From positions 1 to 42,451 of the forward strand of contig CAIKMY010000092.1 in NCBI GenBank assembly GCA_903828635.1: a DNA stretch of 42,451 nucleotides, given 5' to 3'. A model generated the notes under the pieces. That model was not told where the DNA came from and searched no databases. It saw only the letters and a program-made list of their open reading frames with translations. The stretch comes from an uncultured Acidobacteriota bacterium. Lineage in GTDB: Bacteria; Acidobacteriota; Blastocatellia; RBC074. This document shows, one piece after another, positions 25,166 through 34,022 of the stretch. Both the position numbers and the translations under genes were made by a program. Position 1 is the stretch's first letter, and every line of letters starts with the position of its first letter.

Positions 25166-26143
25166 TCAGTCGATAATCAACACCGCCTTGCCGGAGACCT
25201 GACGATTGGCGAGGGAGCGAAGCAGAACTGGTGCGTCAGCGAGTGGCGCGGTTGAAGTAACGATCGGGTTGATACCCCCGGCGTCGTAAAGTGCGAAAAG
25301 TTCCGCCTGGGCAGCGGCGAGATAGCCCGGGTTCTTTTCGACGTAACCACCCCAGTAAACCCCAACGGCCGAGGCATTTTTAAGGAGCAGGCGGTTGGCA
25401 GCAATCGTCGGGATACGACCAGCGGCAAATCCGATGATCAGAATTCGGCCTTCTGGTGCAATACATTTCGTCGCCTGATCGAAATAGTCAGCGCCGACCG
25501 GATCATAAATGAGGTTGGCACCGGTGCCGGTCATCCTTCGCACCTCGTCAGTCCAGCCTTCACGACCGTAGGTGATCACCTCGTCAGCGCCAAGCTGGTG
25601 ACAGAACGGGAATTTTGACTCGCTGCCAACGGCAGCGATCACTTTGGCTCCCATCGCCTTGCCAAGCTGCACGGCCGAGCTGCCGACCCCGCCCGCTGCA
25701 GCCAGCACCAGCAGCCACTCTCCGGCCCTGATCTCTCCGCGATGCTTGAGGGCAAAGATCGATGTCTGGTAGACGATCGGCATGGCGGCAGCCTGGATAA
25801 AAGTCATCCTCTCGGGCAGGCGAAAGGTCCTGGCCGCCGGGGCAATCGAATACTCGGCATAGCCGCCGTTGGAAAGCATTGCCAGCACGCGATCGCCGAC
25901 AGCCAGCCCGGTCACCCCATCACCAACAGCATCAACGACACCGGCGACCTCGGCTCCAGGGGTGAAGGGAAATGGCGGCCGTACCTGATAATTCCCCTGG
26001 ACCAGCAGAATATCAAAGAAATTGAGCGCGGCAGCATGATTGCGCAGACGCACCTCACCCGGTCCGGGGTTGGGTATGGCCACCTCGGTCAGCGCCATCT
26101 GTTCGGGTTCACACCACTCAGTAACCTGCCAGGCTCGCATCAT
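25166..26143 (-). CDS. NADPH:quinone oxidoreductase-like zinc-free MDR protein
   Basis: About 325 residues, medium-chain dehydrogenase/reductase of the QOR branch. GroES-like N-terminus with LNFFDILLVQGNYQVRPPFPF and PGAEVAGVVDAVGDGV; NADPH-binding LAAAGGVGSSAVQLGKAMGA; no structural zinc cysteines. Such enzymes reduce quinones or enoyl groups with NADPH; the substrate is not known. The ORF track starts 16 codons upstream; ATG at 26143 is chosen because GAGGTG lies 6 bases before it and the protein then starts MMRAWQV, typical of the family. Transcribed with the small secreted gene upstream on the same strand only possibly (109-base gap). Confidence 0.9.
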   Translation of the reverse strand: MMRAWQVTEWCEPEQMALTEVAIPNPGPGEVRLRNHAAALNFFDILLVQGNYQVRPPFPFTPGAEVAGVVDAVGDGVTGLAVGDRVLAMLSNGGYAEYSIAPAARTFRLPERMTFIQAAAMPIVYQTSIFALKHRGEIRAGEWLLVLAAAGGVGSSAVQLGKAMGAKVIAAVGSESKFPFCHQLGADEVITYGREGWTDEVRRMTGTGANLIYDPVGADYFDQATKCIAPEGRILIIGFAAGRIPTIAANRLLLKNASAVGVYWGGYVEKNPGYLAAAQAELFALYDAGGINPIVTSTAPLADAPVLLRSLANRQVSGKAVLIID

Positions 26144-26252
26144 CTCGGCCACCTCACTGTTCGAAGAGCTCACCATAAGCAATGTGGCCACGACCGGAAG
26201 AGATGTCGGCCGCGGCCACTCGTTTCAATCGATCATCTTTCAATGAATGCTG

Positions 26253-26783
26253 TTACTTTTTGAAGACCATCGTCATCTCCATCGGACCACGGGGTGTCTC
26301 ACGCTTCTGCACGACCTTCAAAGCGCCACCATCGATCAGCTCCCACCGCTCGGAAGTCGACAAGGTTCGAGTCTCACCCTGGAAATCAACGGTCATGACG
26401 GTCGAGATCTCGAGCGCCTTGCCGCCATCGGCCCACTTTACCTTGCTGGCCGACTTGCCACGAGGATTCTCGGTGACCGTCTCGCTGCCGTCCAGCTTGT
26501 AGGTGGCCGGACGTCCACCGCCCATCATCCCCATTCCACGACCACCACCGGGGCCGCCGGCACCACCCTCCATCTTCATCTCACGGGTGATCTGACCGGC
26601 ATCCTGAGTGATCGTCATGGTGATCGACTCAATGTTCTGCATCATCTCGGGCAGGCTGCTCTTCGATTTGTCGAGAGTCCAGGTGCCGGCGAAATTGGCA
26701 CCTTTCTCCTGAGCGGCAGCCGCTCCGGCCAGCATCAGCATAATGAAAAGGGCAAGGGTAACTTTGGAAATCGATCTGCTCAT
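26253..26783 (-). CDS. secreted hypothetical protein, lipocalin-like repeat
   Basis: 176 residues with a signal peptide (SKVTLALFIMLMLAGAAAA, cleavage probably before QEK). The mature part starts ANFAGTWTLDKSKS, a pattern common in small exported beta-rich proteins of Acidobacteriota and Planctomycetota, then has a glycine/methionine-rich linker (GGAGGPGGGRGMGMMGGGR) and a second part with alternating strands ending EMTMVFKK. Function unknown. The start is firm: GGAGG with a spacing of 6. A 14-base tandem repeat lies just upstream in the leader. Confidence 0.8.
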   Translation of the reverse strand: MSRSISKVTLALFIMLMLAGAAAAQEKGANFAGTWTLDKSKSSLPEMMQNIESITMTITQDAGQITREMKMEGGAGGPGGGRGMGMMGGGRPATYKLDGSETVTENPRGKSASKVKWADGGKALEISTVMTVDFQGETRTLSTSERWELIDGGALKVVQKRETPRGPMEMTMVFKK

Positions 26784-26806
26784 TTGGTTCCTCCGAAAAA
26801 TTTGAA

Positions 26807-26844
26807 CTATCGCGTCTTCACTATTGCGTCTTCACTATTGCGTC
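26807..26844 (-). repeat. 14-base tandem repeat in the leader of the secreted protein gene
   Basis: On the plus strand the unit is CTATTGCGTCTTCA: an imperfect copy at 26807-26820 (one base different), a perfect one at 26821-26834 and a partial copy at 26835-26844. It lies 24-61 bases upstream of the start codon of the secreted-protein gene, so it is probably in its 5' leader or promoter. The unit length equals that of the repeat at 15841 but the sequence is unrelated. Confidence 0.8.
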
Positions 26845-26912
26845 GTTTCGCACAAATATCTGTCACTGACAGGTTAGACGATCAAACCGGAGCGCTGGTC
26901 TCAAAAATTTTG

Positions 26913-28040
26913 CTACTCCGCCTCATCAACAATGTGACGCGCAATCAGTTCACGGTGATGAGTCGCATCACCAAAGAGGACTTCGCCGGATTTGGCACGC
27001 TTGTAGTAAAGCTGAAGGTTGTGCTCCCAGGTAAAGCCGATTCCGCCGTGTACCTGAATGCCACGATTACCGACCTCACGTGCGGCATCTGAACAGTAGC
27101 CCTTGGCAATCGAGACAGCGAGCGTGGCAAGAGGGTCTCCGGCGGAGACGGCCCAGGCGGCATAGTAGATGGCCGAGCGCGCACTCTCGGCCATCAGAAA
27201 CATATCAGCACACTGGTGCTGAACGGCCTGATAGATGCCGATCGGCTTGCCAAATTGCTGCCGGGTCCGGGCATACTCGACGGTGCTGGCAAGTGTCCAC
27301 TCGATGCCACCAAGCATCTCGGCGCAGAGGATGACGGAGGCGACCTCGGTCGCGGCAAGGAGGGCACGGCGTGTCGCGGTAGTAAAGGCAAGGGTCTCAG
27401 TTGCCGGGACGACAACATTGTCGAGCATGACGGTTGAGAACTTGCGGGTCGCGTCCATCGCCGGTGTCGGAGTAACGGCCAGCCCGGGGCTGGTGCGTTT
27501 GATCGGCAGCAGCAGCAGATCTTCGCCGTGACGGGCAACACAAATGATCAGATCCGCAACACCGGCATCGGTGACGAAGAGCTTGGTGCCATTGAGCCGG
27601 TAATCACGACCATCAAACTCCGCCCGCAACCGCACACCATCGGGATCCCAGTCGAGATCTTCTTCGAGGAGTGCAACCGTCGCCTTCAGATCTCCGGCAG
27701 CAATGGCCTCAAGGTACTGCTGGCGCTGCCCCTCGCTGCCGGCGCGATCGATCAGTGCCGCCGCCCAGAGGGTCGAGAGAAACGGGCCCGGCAGACAGGC
27801 ACGCCCCATCTCTTCAGCCACTGCAATCAGGTCGACCAGCGTTAGTCCAAGACCGCCATACTCTTCCGGCACCAGCATCCCCAGCCAGCCCTGATCGGCC
27901 ATCTCGCGCCAGAGCGCTTCATCATATCCTGTCTCACTGGCCATCAGCGCGCGAACACGCTCCGAAGGACACTCCCGGGCAAAGAAATCTCGCGCCGATT
28001 TCTGCAACAGTTTCTGGGCTTTATTCAGATCAAAATCCAT
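26913..28040 (-). CDS. acyl-CoA dehydrogenase family protein (FadE28-like, probably non-catalytic subunit)
   Basis: 375 residues with the acyl-CoA dehydrogenase fold: N-terminal helices (DLNKAQKLLQKSARDFFARE), middle strand domain (YRLNGTKLFVTDAGVADLIICVA) and C-terminal helices (VQHQCADMFLMAESARSAIYYAA, VQVHGGIGFTWEHNLQLYYKR seen as IQVHGGIGFTWEHNL). The C-terminus reads SGEVLFGDATHHRELIARHI and lacks the usual YxGTxEI/EAGTSEIQ glutamate segment found in the neighbouring gene. In mycobacterial FadE28/FadE29-type pairs one subunit lacks the catalytic base and the two form a heterotetramer; this pair resembles that. Starts with ATG and an AGGA about 9 bases away. It is last in the etf operon, 20 bases after the other dehydrogenase. 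Confidence 0.9.
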   Translation of the reverse strand: MDFDLNKAQKLLQKSARDFFARECPSERVRALMASETGYDEALWREMADQGWLGMLVPEEYGGLGLTLVDLIAVAEEMGRACLPGPFLSTLWAAALIDRAGSEGQRQQYLEAIAAGDLKATVALLEEDLDWDPDGVRLRAEFDGRDYRLNGTKLFVTDAGVADLIICVARHGEDLLLLPIKRTSPGLAVTPTPAMDATRKFSTVMLDNVVVPATETLAFTTATRRALLAATEVASVILCAEMLGGIEWTLASTVEYARTRQQFGKPIGIYQAVQHQCADMFLMAESARSAIYYAAWAVSAGDPLATLAVSIAKGYCSDAAREVGNRGIQVHGGIGFTWEHNLQLYYKRAKSGEVLFGDATHHRELIARHIVDEAE

Positions 28041-28060
28041 GTGCTCATTCCTGAAAACTA

Positions 28061-29239
28061 TCAGTAGCTCTTGGGCAGACCGAGAACACGCTCGGCAACG
28101 ATATTGCGCTGGATCTCACTGGTACCGGCCTCGATCGTGTTGGCACGGCAACGCAGGAAATTGTAGACCCACTGGCCATTATCAAGCCCCTGCAACTGGC
28201 CGACCGGGCCGAGCAGTTCCTGGGCGATCTGCTGGAATCGCTGATTGTATTCGCTCCACTGCAGCTTGAGAATCGAGCCTTCCGGACCGGGCACGTGCTC
28301 GTTATTCATGCGGCTGAGGGCACGAGTATTGGTCAGCCGAAAGATTTCAAGCTCCATGAAAGCCTGGGCAAGCTTCTGGCGAACAATCGGATCGGTGCCA
28401 CGTGAGCGGCCGTGACGCTGCATCCGGCGGGCATGAGAGATCAACTGATCAAAGTTACGCTTGAACTGGACGTAGGTGCCGGTACCGAGATGAGCACGCT
28501 CATTCATCAGCGTGGCAATTGCCGTATGCCACCCCTGATTGACCTTACCAAGGACATTGCTCATCGGCACACGGACATTGTCGAAAAAGACCTCATTGAA
28601 GCTGGCATCGCCGGTCATCTGCTTCAGCGGGCGAACATCGACGCCGGGCAGGTGCATATCGACCAGCAGCGCGGTGATCCCCTTGTGCTTTGGTACTGTC
28701 GGATCGGTCCGTACCAGCAGCAGACACCAGTCGGCGACGTGAGCAAGGCTGGTCCAGATCTTCTGACCATTGACGACAAAGTGATCGCCATCGACCACTG
28801 CCCGCGTCGTCAGTGAGGCGACATCGCTGCCGGCATTGGGCTCGGAGAATCCCTGGCACCAGATCTCCTCGGCCGAGAGAATCCGTGGAAGATGACTCTT
28901 TTTCTGCTCCTCGGTGCCAACGGCAATGATCGTCGGCCCTATCAGCGAGAGCCCGAGGACATTGATCAGCGGTGGAGCCTCGGCACGTGCCCACTCCTCC
29001 TGGAAGATGGCCTGCTCGATCAGCTTCGCACCACGGCCACCATACTCCTTCGGCCATGAGAGCCCCGCCCACCCCCCCTCACAGACCTTTCGCTGCCAGT
29101 CGCGCAGGAACTGAAAATAGTCCCCTTTGCCCTCCTCACTGGTGGTGTCACCGACGAATGGCGGCGGCACGTGAGCCTGCAACCAGGCCCGCAGCTCGTC
29201 CCGGAAAGATTGCTCCTCAGACGTCAGATTCAAGTCCAT
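28061..29239 (-). CDS. acyl-CoA dehydrogenase (catalytic, FadE29-like)
   Basis: 392 residues, flavoenzyme oxidising an acyl-CoA to the enoyl-CoA and passing electrons to ETF. Typical segments are LSWPKEYGGRGAKLIEQAIFQEEW, QGFSEPNAGSDVASLTTRA (FAD/substrate loop), FVVNGQKIWTSLAHVADW and, at the C-terminus, RANTIEAGTSEIQRNIVAERVLG with the family's glutamate region. The substrate chain cannot be deduced; related pairs act on branched or steroid side-chain CoAs. GAGGAG is about 6 bases before the ATG. The gene lies 45 bases after the Fe-S membrane protein gene. Confidence 0.93.
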   Translation of the reverse strand: MDLNLTSEEQSFRDELRAWLQAHVPPPFVGDTTSEEGKGDYFQFLRDWQRKVCEGGWAGLSWPKEYGGRGAKLIEQAIFQEEWARAEAPPLINVLGLSLIGPTIIAVGTEEQKKSHLPRILSAEEIWCQGFSEPNAGSDVASLTTRAVVDGDHFVVNGQKIWTSLAHVADWCLLLVRTDPTVPKHKGITALLVDMHLPGVDVRPLKQMTGDASFNEVFFDNVRVPMSNVLGKVNQGWHTAIATLMNERAHLGTGTYVQFKRNFDQLISHARRMQRHGRSRGTDPIVRQKLAQAFMELEIFRLTNTRALSRMNNEHVPGPEGSILKLQWSEYNQRFQQIAQELLGPVGQLQGLDNGQWVYNFLRCRANTIEAGTSEIQRNIVAERVLGLPKSY

Positions 29240-29284
29240 GATCTTCTCCTCGATCTTCTTCTCAGTTCGACAGGTTCAAGCGGC

Positions 29285-31312
29285 TCAGGCCTTTTTGCCG
29301 ACCGACTCCCAGAGCAGTTCGGCGACATCCATGACGCGAACATCCCTCTCACCGCGACGGGCATTGATGCCGTCTTCAAGCATGGTCATACAGAAGGGGC
29401 AGCCAACGGCAACGACCTCGGCACCGGTTTTGAGGGCTTCACGCGCACGCTCCTGGTTGACGCGTTGTCCGGCCGGTTCATCAACAAAGCTCATCCCGCC
29501 GCCACCACCGCAACAGAACCCGTTCTCGCGACGGCGCTCCATTTCAACCATCCGCCGGGAGGAGATCTGCACCAACTGCCGTGGCGCATCAAAAACTCCG
29601 TTATGCCGGCCAAGATAGCAGGGGTCGTGAAAAGTCACGGTTTGATCGAGCGGTGTCGCCGAGGCCAGGCGCCCCTCGCTCACCAGTTTCGCCAGATATT
29701 CGCTGTGATGATAGACCTCAAAGCTGCCACCAAATTGCGGGTATTCGTGGCGCAACGTGTTGAAACAGTGAGGACAGGAGGTGACAATCGTTTTCACTGC
29801 GTGGCGGTTGAGTGTCTCAACGTTTTCACGCGCCAACATCTCGAAGAGGAACTCATTGCCAATGCGCCGTGCCGGATCGCCGGTGCATTTCTCCTCGCGT
29901 CCAAGAATGGCAAAATTGACGCCGGCGGCAGCCAGCAATTGTGCAGTCGCCCGCACCACCTTCTGGTTACGCTCGATCAGTGCGCCGCCACACCCGACCC
30001 AGAGGAGTACTTCGGCATCAAGCGCCTCTCCGATCGTCTTCACCGGCAACCCTTCCGCCCAGTCGAGCCGTGTACTCTGCGTACCACGGAATGGATGACC
30101 GCGAGTTTCGAGCGAGGTAACAGCCTGCTGCATCGTCTCCGGAAAGTCAGACTCCTCCATCACAAGGTAGCGGCGCAGATCGACGATCTTTGGCATCTGC
30201 TCGATGAAGACCGGACAGGCTTCCATGCAGGCACCGCAGGTGGTGCACTGCCAGAGGGAGTCGGGCGCAGCCGCCGTGACCGTCGAGGTGATCCCCGCCG
30301 GCTCCCCTGCCTGTGGCGCTCGAACCAGATCACGCAGATCGAGAATCAGATCACGCGGAGAGAGTGATTTGCCGACCGTGTTGGCCGGACAGACATCAGT
30401 GCAGCGGCCGCATTCGGTGCAGGCGTCGAGGTCGAGCAGATCTTTCCAGGTCAGTTGCGCTGCCGTTCTGACACCCATCGGCTCACCGGTCTCCGCCAGC
30501 CGGTCGAGATCGAGCGGCTTGAGCGACGCGCCACTCGGTGCCAGCCGCGCAGTGTAAATGTTGAGTGGCGCCGTCAGGATGTGCAGCAGCTTGGTATATG
30601 GCACCCAGGCAATGAAGCCAAAGACGAGAACCGAATGAAACCACCAGGTGATGACGTGCGCCAGCTCCATCGATTTCGCCGTCAGAGCCAGCGAGGAGAT
30701 CCGCGCGACAAGGTAACCAAATGGCGACCAGACACCCCACGGATCAGCCGTCGCCGCAATCCGCCAGCCCTCCAGCAGGAAACCGGTCAGCGCCATGAGC
30801 AGTATCAGCCCGAGAATCCGGAGAGATTCGTCATTGAGCACCAGCTTTCGCGGCCGGTGAACGAGCCGTCTGACGAAGGCGATCGCTGTCCCGGCCACCA
30901 CCAGCGCACCAAAAATATCGACGATCAGCGACTGGAACCAGAGGTAGAAGGCTCCACGCATTATCGGCAGACCAAAGCGGTGATCAGCCATGACCACCAT
31001 CGTCGCAATGAAGAGAACAATGAAGCCGGTGTAGAGAAAAGTATGAAAGAAGGCAGCATATCGCTCGCGTACCGTACGGCGCTGGCCAATGGCGTGAGTC
31101 AGCAGCATTTTCAGCCGTGGCCACGGCTGATCGAAGCGCGCGGCCGGCTGACCGCGCCGCCAGGCCATGACGCGGCGATAAAGGCCGTAACCGGCGATCG
31201 CCAGCGAGGCGGCAAACATCACATAGAGCAGCCAGCTCTGCGATATGTTCCAAAGGACCGGCCGAGTCGCCTCACTGTCAAGCGTGTTATCGAGCATCAG
31301 GTTGAAAATCAC
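29285..31312 (-). CDS. membrane Fe-S protein with two CCG domains, candidate ETF:(mena)quinone oxidoreductase
   Basis: 675 residues. The N-terminal third has about five or six membrane segments (LLYVMFAASLAIAGYGLY, FLYTGFIVLFIATMVVM, IVDIFGALVVAGTAIAFV, GLILLMALTGFLL, WWFHSVLVFGFIAW), like a NarI-type cytochrome b subunit. A ferredoxin-type domain follows with CTECGRCTDVCP and CTTCGACMEACP, two 4Fe-4S sites. The C-terminus has HdrD-like cysteine-rich segments: VGCGGAL, TSCPHCFNTL, FHDPCYLGRHNG, FCCGGGGGMSF and GCPFCMTML. Proteins of this kind next to etfAB are thought to pass electrons from ETF to menaquinone in anaerobes and many acidobacteria. GTG start overlaps the etfA stop as GTGA. Confidence 0.92.
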   Translation of the reverse strand: MIFNLMLDNTLDSEATRPVLWNISQSWLLYVMFAASLAIAGYGLYRRVMAWRRGQPAARFDQPWPRLKMLLTHAIGQRRTVRERYAAFFHTFLYTGFIVLFIATMVVMADHRFGLPIMRGAFYLWFQSLIVDIFGALVVAGTAIAFVRRLVHRPRKLVLNDESLRILGLILLMALTGFLLEGWRIAATADPWGVWSPFGYLVARISSLALTAKSMELAHVITWWFHSVLVFGFIAWVPYTKLLHILTAPLNIYTARLAPSGASLKPLDLDRLAETGEPMGVRTAAQLTWKDLLDLDACTECGRCTDVCPANTVGKSLSPRDLILDLRDLVRAPQAGEPAGITSTVTAAAPDSLWQCTTCGACMEACPVFIEQMPKIVDLRRYLVMEESDFPETMQQAVTSLETRGHPFRGTQSTRLDWAEGLPVKTIGEALDAEVLLWVGCGGALIERNQKVVRATAQLLAAAGVNFAILGREEKCTGDPARRIGNEFLFEMLARENVETLNRHAVKTIVTSCPHCFNTLRHEYPQFGGSFEVYHHSEYLAKLVSEGRLASATPLDQTVTFHDPCYLGRHNGVFDAPRQLVQISSRRMVEMERRRENGFCCGGGGGMSFVDEPAGQRVNQERAREALKTGAEVVAVGCPFCMTMLEDGINARRGERDVRVMDVAELLWESVGKKA

Positions 31313-32280
31313 TCCTTGCGCATTGCTGCCAGCCGCTCGCGCAGCAGAGGCAGCACCTTGCGATAGTCTTCGACAATGCCGAAACGACAGTGTTTGAAGA
31401 TCAGGGCATCAGGATCGTTATTGATCGCCGCGATCGTCTTCGCCTCGGAGATGCCGGCAAGGTGCTGGCTGGCGCCGCGAATGGCCACTGCAAGGTAAAG
31501 GCCGGGGGCGACCTTCCTGCCCGTCTGTCCTACCTGCCACGAGGGCGGACACCAGCCCGAGTCACAGGCGGCGCGCGAGGCCGCCGTCTGCCCGCCCAGC
31601 AATCCTGCCAGATCCTGCAGATCAGTGAATGGCTCCGGACCACCAAGCCCGCGTCCTCCGGAAACAATCACCTGCGCATCCTCGAGGCGCGCTTCACCCG
31701 TCACTTCCGACTTGCGCTCGATAATGAATGTTGCCGGCTCCCCTGTCGGAGCCGCTTCCAGCGACTCGATTGGCGCAGGAACTTCCCGCGCCGTCGCCGG
31801 GTCGAAGGCGCGCGCCCTTATCCAGACAACCGCCGGATCACGCAGCAACTCGATCGTCGCCATCGCCTTACCGCCATAAACACTGCGACTGACCCGAAGC
31901 CGACCATCGGCAATCACCAGTTCAACGCCATCGCCGGCAGCGCTGCCACCAAGCCGATGTGCCAGTCGCGGTGCCAGCTCCTGACTCCAGGTGTCATTGC
32001 CAAGCAGCACCGCCTGTGCCCCCTCGCCACGGCAGAGATCGGTCAGGGCCGCCAGGGTCTGCTCCGGCTGATAATCGGCCACTCCGGTGACCGTGAGAAC
32101 CGTCACCGCGTCAGCGACCGCCGCCAGAGATCCGGCCAGATCTCCTCCGCCCCCCCCAACAACCACCATTTGCAGCGGCAGGCCAAGGGCGTCAGCCAGC
32201 CTTCGCCCGGCCCCGGTCACTCCCTGAGCCGCGCGGTCATATCCCGCCGATGAAAAGATTATGCCGATTACCCTGCTCAT
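31309..32280 (-). CDS. etfA: electron transfer flavoprotein alpha subunit
   Basis: 323 residues. EtfA binds FAD and, with EtfB, carries electrons from dehydrogenases to a membrane quinone oxidoreductase. The C-terminal FAD domain is clear: [41 protein letters not shown], the [20 protein letters not shown] region and [31 protein letters not shown], close to the family signature. Two changes from the common version are seen (SEAKTI and KHCRFG in place of the usual VADYG). ATG overlaps the etfB stop as ATGA, as expected for the pair. Confidence 0.96.
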   Translation of the reverse strand: MSRVIGIIFSSAGYDRAAQGVTGAGRRLADALGLPLQMVVVGGGGGDLAGSLAAVADAVTVLTVTGVADYQPEQTLAALTDLCRGEGAQAVLLGNDTWSQELAPRLAHRLGGSAAGDGVELVIADGRLRVSRSVYGGKAMATIELLRDPAVVWIRARAFDPATAREVPAPIESLEAAPTGEPATFIIERKSEVTGEARLEDAQVIVSGGRGLGGPEPFTDLQDLAGLLGGQTAASRAACDSGWCPPSWQVGQTGRKVAPGLYLAVAIRGASQHLAGISEAKTIAAINNDPDALIFKHCRFGIVEDYRKVLPLLRERLAAMRKE

Positions 32281-33095
32281 AATGAACGCACCACTGACAT
32301 GATCCGATCAGCAAGCTGATCAACCCGCTCTTCCAGTGTCTCTCCCGCGACCATCTCGCAGACGATCTCCTTCGTCGGAATCGCCAGATCGACCACCCGA
32401 TAGTAGCCACCACCAGCCCTGATCTCCGCGACATCGATCCCGGCATCATCCGCCGCCAGATCTTCCAGGCTCCACCGTATGATCGGCTGCCGCGATGAGA
32501 GCATGATGTCGCGCGTCTTCGGAATCCGCGGCAGATTCTGATCGTCATTGGTAATTGTCACCACCAGCGGCGTCTGTGCCTCGACATTCTCCCAGCCCTG
32601 ATCGGTCTGCCGGTGCAGCAGCAGCCCGCGCTCCTGCTTCTCCAGTCGGTCAACAAATGAGACGGAGGGGATCCCGAGCTCCTCGGCCATCAACCCACCG
32701 GTCTGACCAACTCCCCAGTCCCCGGACTCCCTCCCAACCATCACCAGATCAATATTGCCCAGCCGGCGCACCGCTGCCGCGAGGACTCGCGCAACTGCCA
32801 GCGGATCGGGATGCGCCGCGCCGTCATTGATCACGTGTACCGCGGCATCAGCCTTCATCGCCAGCGCCTTGCGCAATGAATCCTCACCGCCAGCCGGCGC
32901 AAAGATCAACGCCGTGATCCGCCCTCCAAACTTCTCGCGAAACTGCAACGCCGTCTCCAGCGCATTCTCGCAAAAGATGTTGGTCACCAGGCTTGCCCCG
33001 CCTCGCTGTGCCTCCATCTTCTCACTATCGACACGAAAATCGCGGCTCGGTATCTCCGGATCGAGTATTTGCTTCAGACAGACTACGATATTCAC
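32277..33095 (-). CDS. etfB: electron transfer flavoprotein beta subunit
   Basis: About 272 residues. The start is taken as the GTG at 33093-33095, giving VNIVVCLKQILDPEIPSRD, the usual EtfB N-terminus; the ORF track's GTG at 33173 would add 26 residues without homology and has no ribosome binding site either, so the start is uncertain. The AMP/FAD-domain region VMVGRESGDWGVGQTGGLMAEELG and LVVTITNDDQNLPRIPKTRDIM are family features. First gene of the etf-Fe-S-acd operon, with a good promoter upstream (33196-33224). Confidence 0.93.
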   Translation of the reverse strand: MNIVVCLKQILDPEIPSRDFRVDSEKMEAQRGGASLVTNIFCENALETALQFREKFGGRITALIFAPAGGEDSLRKALAMKADAAVHVINDGAAHPDPLAVARVLAAAVRRLGNIDLVMVGRESGDWGVGQTGGLMAEELGIPSVSFVDRLEKQERGLLLHRQTDQGWENVEAQTPLVVTITNDDQNLPRIPKTRDIMLSSRQPIIRWSLEDLAADDAGIDVAEIRAGGGYYRVVDLAIPTKEIVCEMVAGETLEERVDQLADRIMSVVRSL

Positions 33096-33130
33096 TTTGA
33101 TCTTTTGCTTCTGCGCCGTCGCGCTTGCAG

Positions 33131-33158
33131 TTGATGTGACGGTACGTTTACTTATAAT
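33131..33158 (+). promoter_or_regulatory. candidate promoter of the DUF1080/sugar cluster
   Basis: TTGATG (33131-33136) and TATAAT (33153-33158, perfect -10) with a 16-base spacer on the plus strand. The start would be near 33165, 105 bases before the DUF1080 gene, and lies inside the leader of the divergent etfB gene; the two transcription units would overlap at their 5' ends. Confidence 0.45.
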
Positions 33159-33195
33159 GTCGGCAGCGATCACTGAATATTCGACCGCGCGGTAA

Positions 33196-33224
33196 ATCTA
33201 ATTCCGCTCTGATATCGCTGTCAA
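33196..33224 (-). promoter_or_regulatory. promoter of the etfBA-FeS-acd operon
   Basis: Read on the minus strand, TTGACA (33219-33224, perfect -35) and TTAGAT (33196-33201, four of six) with a 17-base spacer. Transcription would start near 33189, leaving about 94 bases of leader before the GTG used for etfB. A plus-strand promoter lies nearby, so the two face each other across the divergent region. Confidence 0.55.
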
Positions 33225-33270
33225 GCTCTTTACCAGAAGGTCAACAGACTATTTCCGAGGAATCGAAACA

Positions 33271-34008
33271 ATGAAGACTCGCGCAGCTATTGCATTACTA
33301 TTTATGATATTGGCCGCCTCTCGGGGCCTCGCCCAGGCAAAACCCAACACTCTGAGCACCACCGAAAAGAAAGCGGGATGGCGGCTTCTCTTTGATGGAA
33401 GCACCCTGACCGGCTGGCGCGGCTTTCACAGTCAGGAGCTTCCCTGGGGCTGGTCGGCCGCCGATGGCGCGCTCAAAAAGGAGCCCGGTCGGGGGACCCC
33501 GGAGAAACCGGGGGGAGACCTGATCACCGTCGACCAGTTCTCCAGCTTCGAACTGGCCATCGAATGGAAGATCTCAAAGGGAGGCAACAGCGGGATCAAG
33601 TATCTCGTCAGTGAGAGCCTGCCGCCGACCGGACGCGGCGCCATCAGCTTTGAGTATCAGGTTCTCGACGATGAAAATCACCCTGATGCCAAAATGGGGA
33701 TCGCCGGGAATCGCACCTCCGGGGCACTCTATGACCTCATCCCACCGGCCGCTGCCAAGAGGCTGCGCCCGGTCGGAGAGTTCAATCAGACACGCATCAT
33801 CGCTCGTGGCAACAAGATCGAGCACTGGCTCAATGGCGTCCTCGTAGTCAGTTTCGATCGCACCAGCGAGGATTACCGCAAGCATGTCGCCGAGAGCAAA
33901 TTTAAGAATACCAAGGGGTTCGGCGAGGCTGCCAGCGGCCACGTCCTGCTCCAGGACCATGGCGACGAGGTCTGGTATCGAAACATCAAAATCCGTGAAC
34001 TGAAATAA
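33271..34008 (+). CDS. secreted DUF1080 (3-keto-disaccharide hydrolase-like) protein
   Basis: 245 residues with a signal peptide (MKTRAAIALLFMILAASRGLA). The jelly-roll domain (PF06439-like) reads AGWRLLFDGSTLTGWRGFHS, GDLITVDQFSSFELAIEWKISKGGNSGIKYLVSE, FEYQVLDDENHPDAKMG and VRGNKIEHWLNG-like (ARGNKIEHWLNGVLVVSFD). Family members are exported carbohydrate-binding or glycoside-cleaving proteins, some acting on 3-keto sugars. GAGGA lies about 9 bases before the ATG. First gene of a putative sugar cluster; only 14 bases precede the next gene. Confidence 0.9.
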   Translation: MKTRAAIALLFMILAASRGLAQAKPNTLSTTEKKAGWRLLFDGSTLTGWRGFHSQELPWGWSAADGALKKEPGRGTPEKPGGDLITVDQFSSFELAIEWKISKGGNSGIKYLVSESLPPTGRGAISFEYQVLDDENHPDAKMGIAGNRTSGALYDLIPPAAAKRLRPVGEFNQTRIIARGNKIEHWLNGVLVVSFDRTSEDYRKHVAESKFKNTKGFGEAASGHVLLQDHGDEVWYRNIKIRELK

Positions 34009-34022
34009 TCGACATAATCAAT

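Noticed and set aside
29171-30367. 398-codon plus-strand ORF opposite the acd/Fe-S genes
   Set aside because: It is antisense to two clear genes, has no family features and is a shadow of their codon pattern.
30455-31366. 303-codon plus-strand ORF opposite the Fe-S membrane gene
   Set aside because: Same reason: antisense to a gene with strong cysteine motifs and membrane segments.
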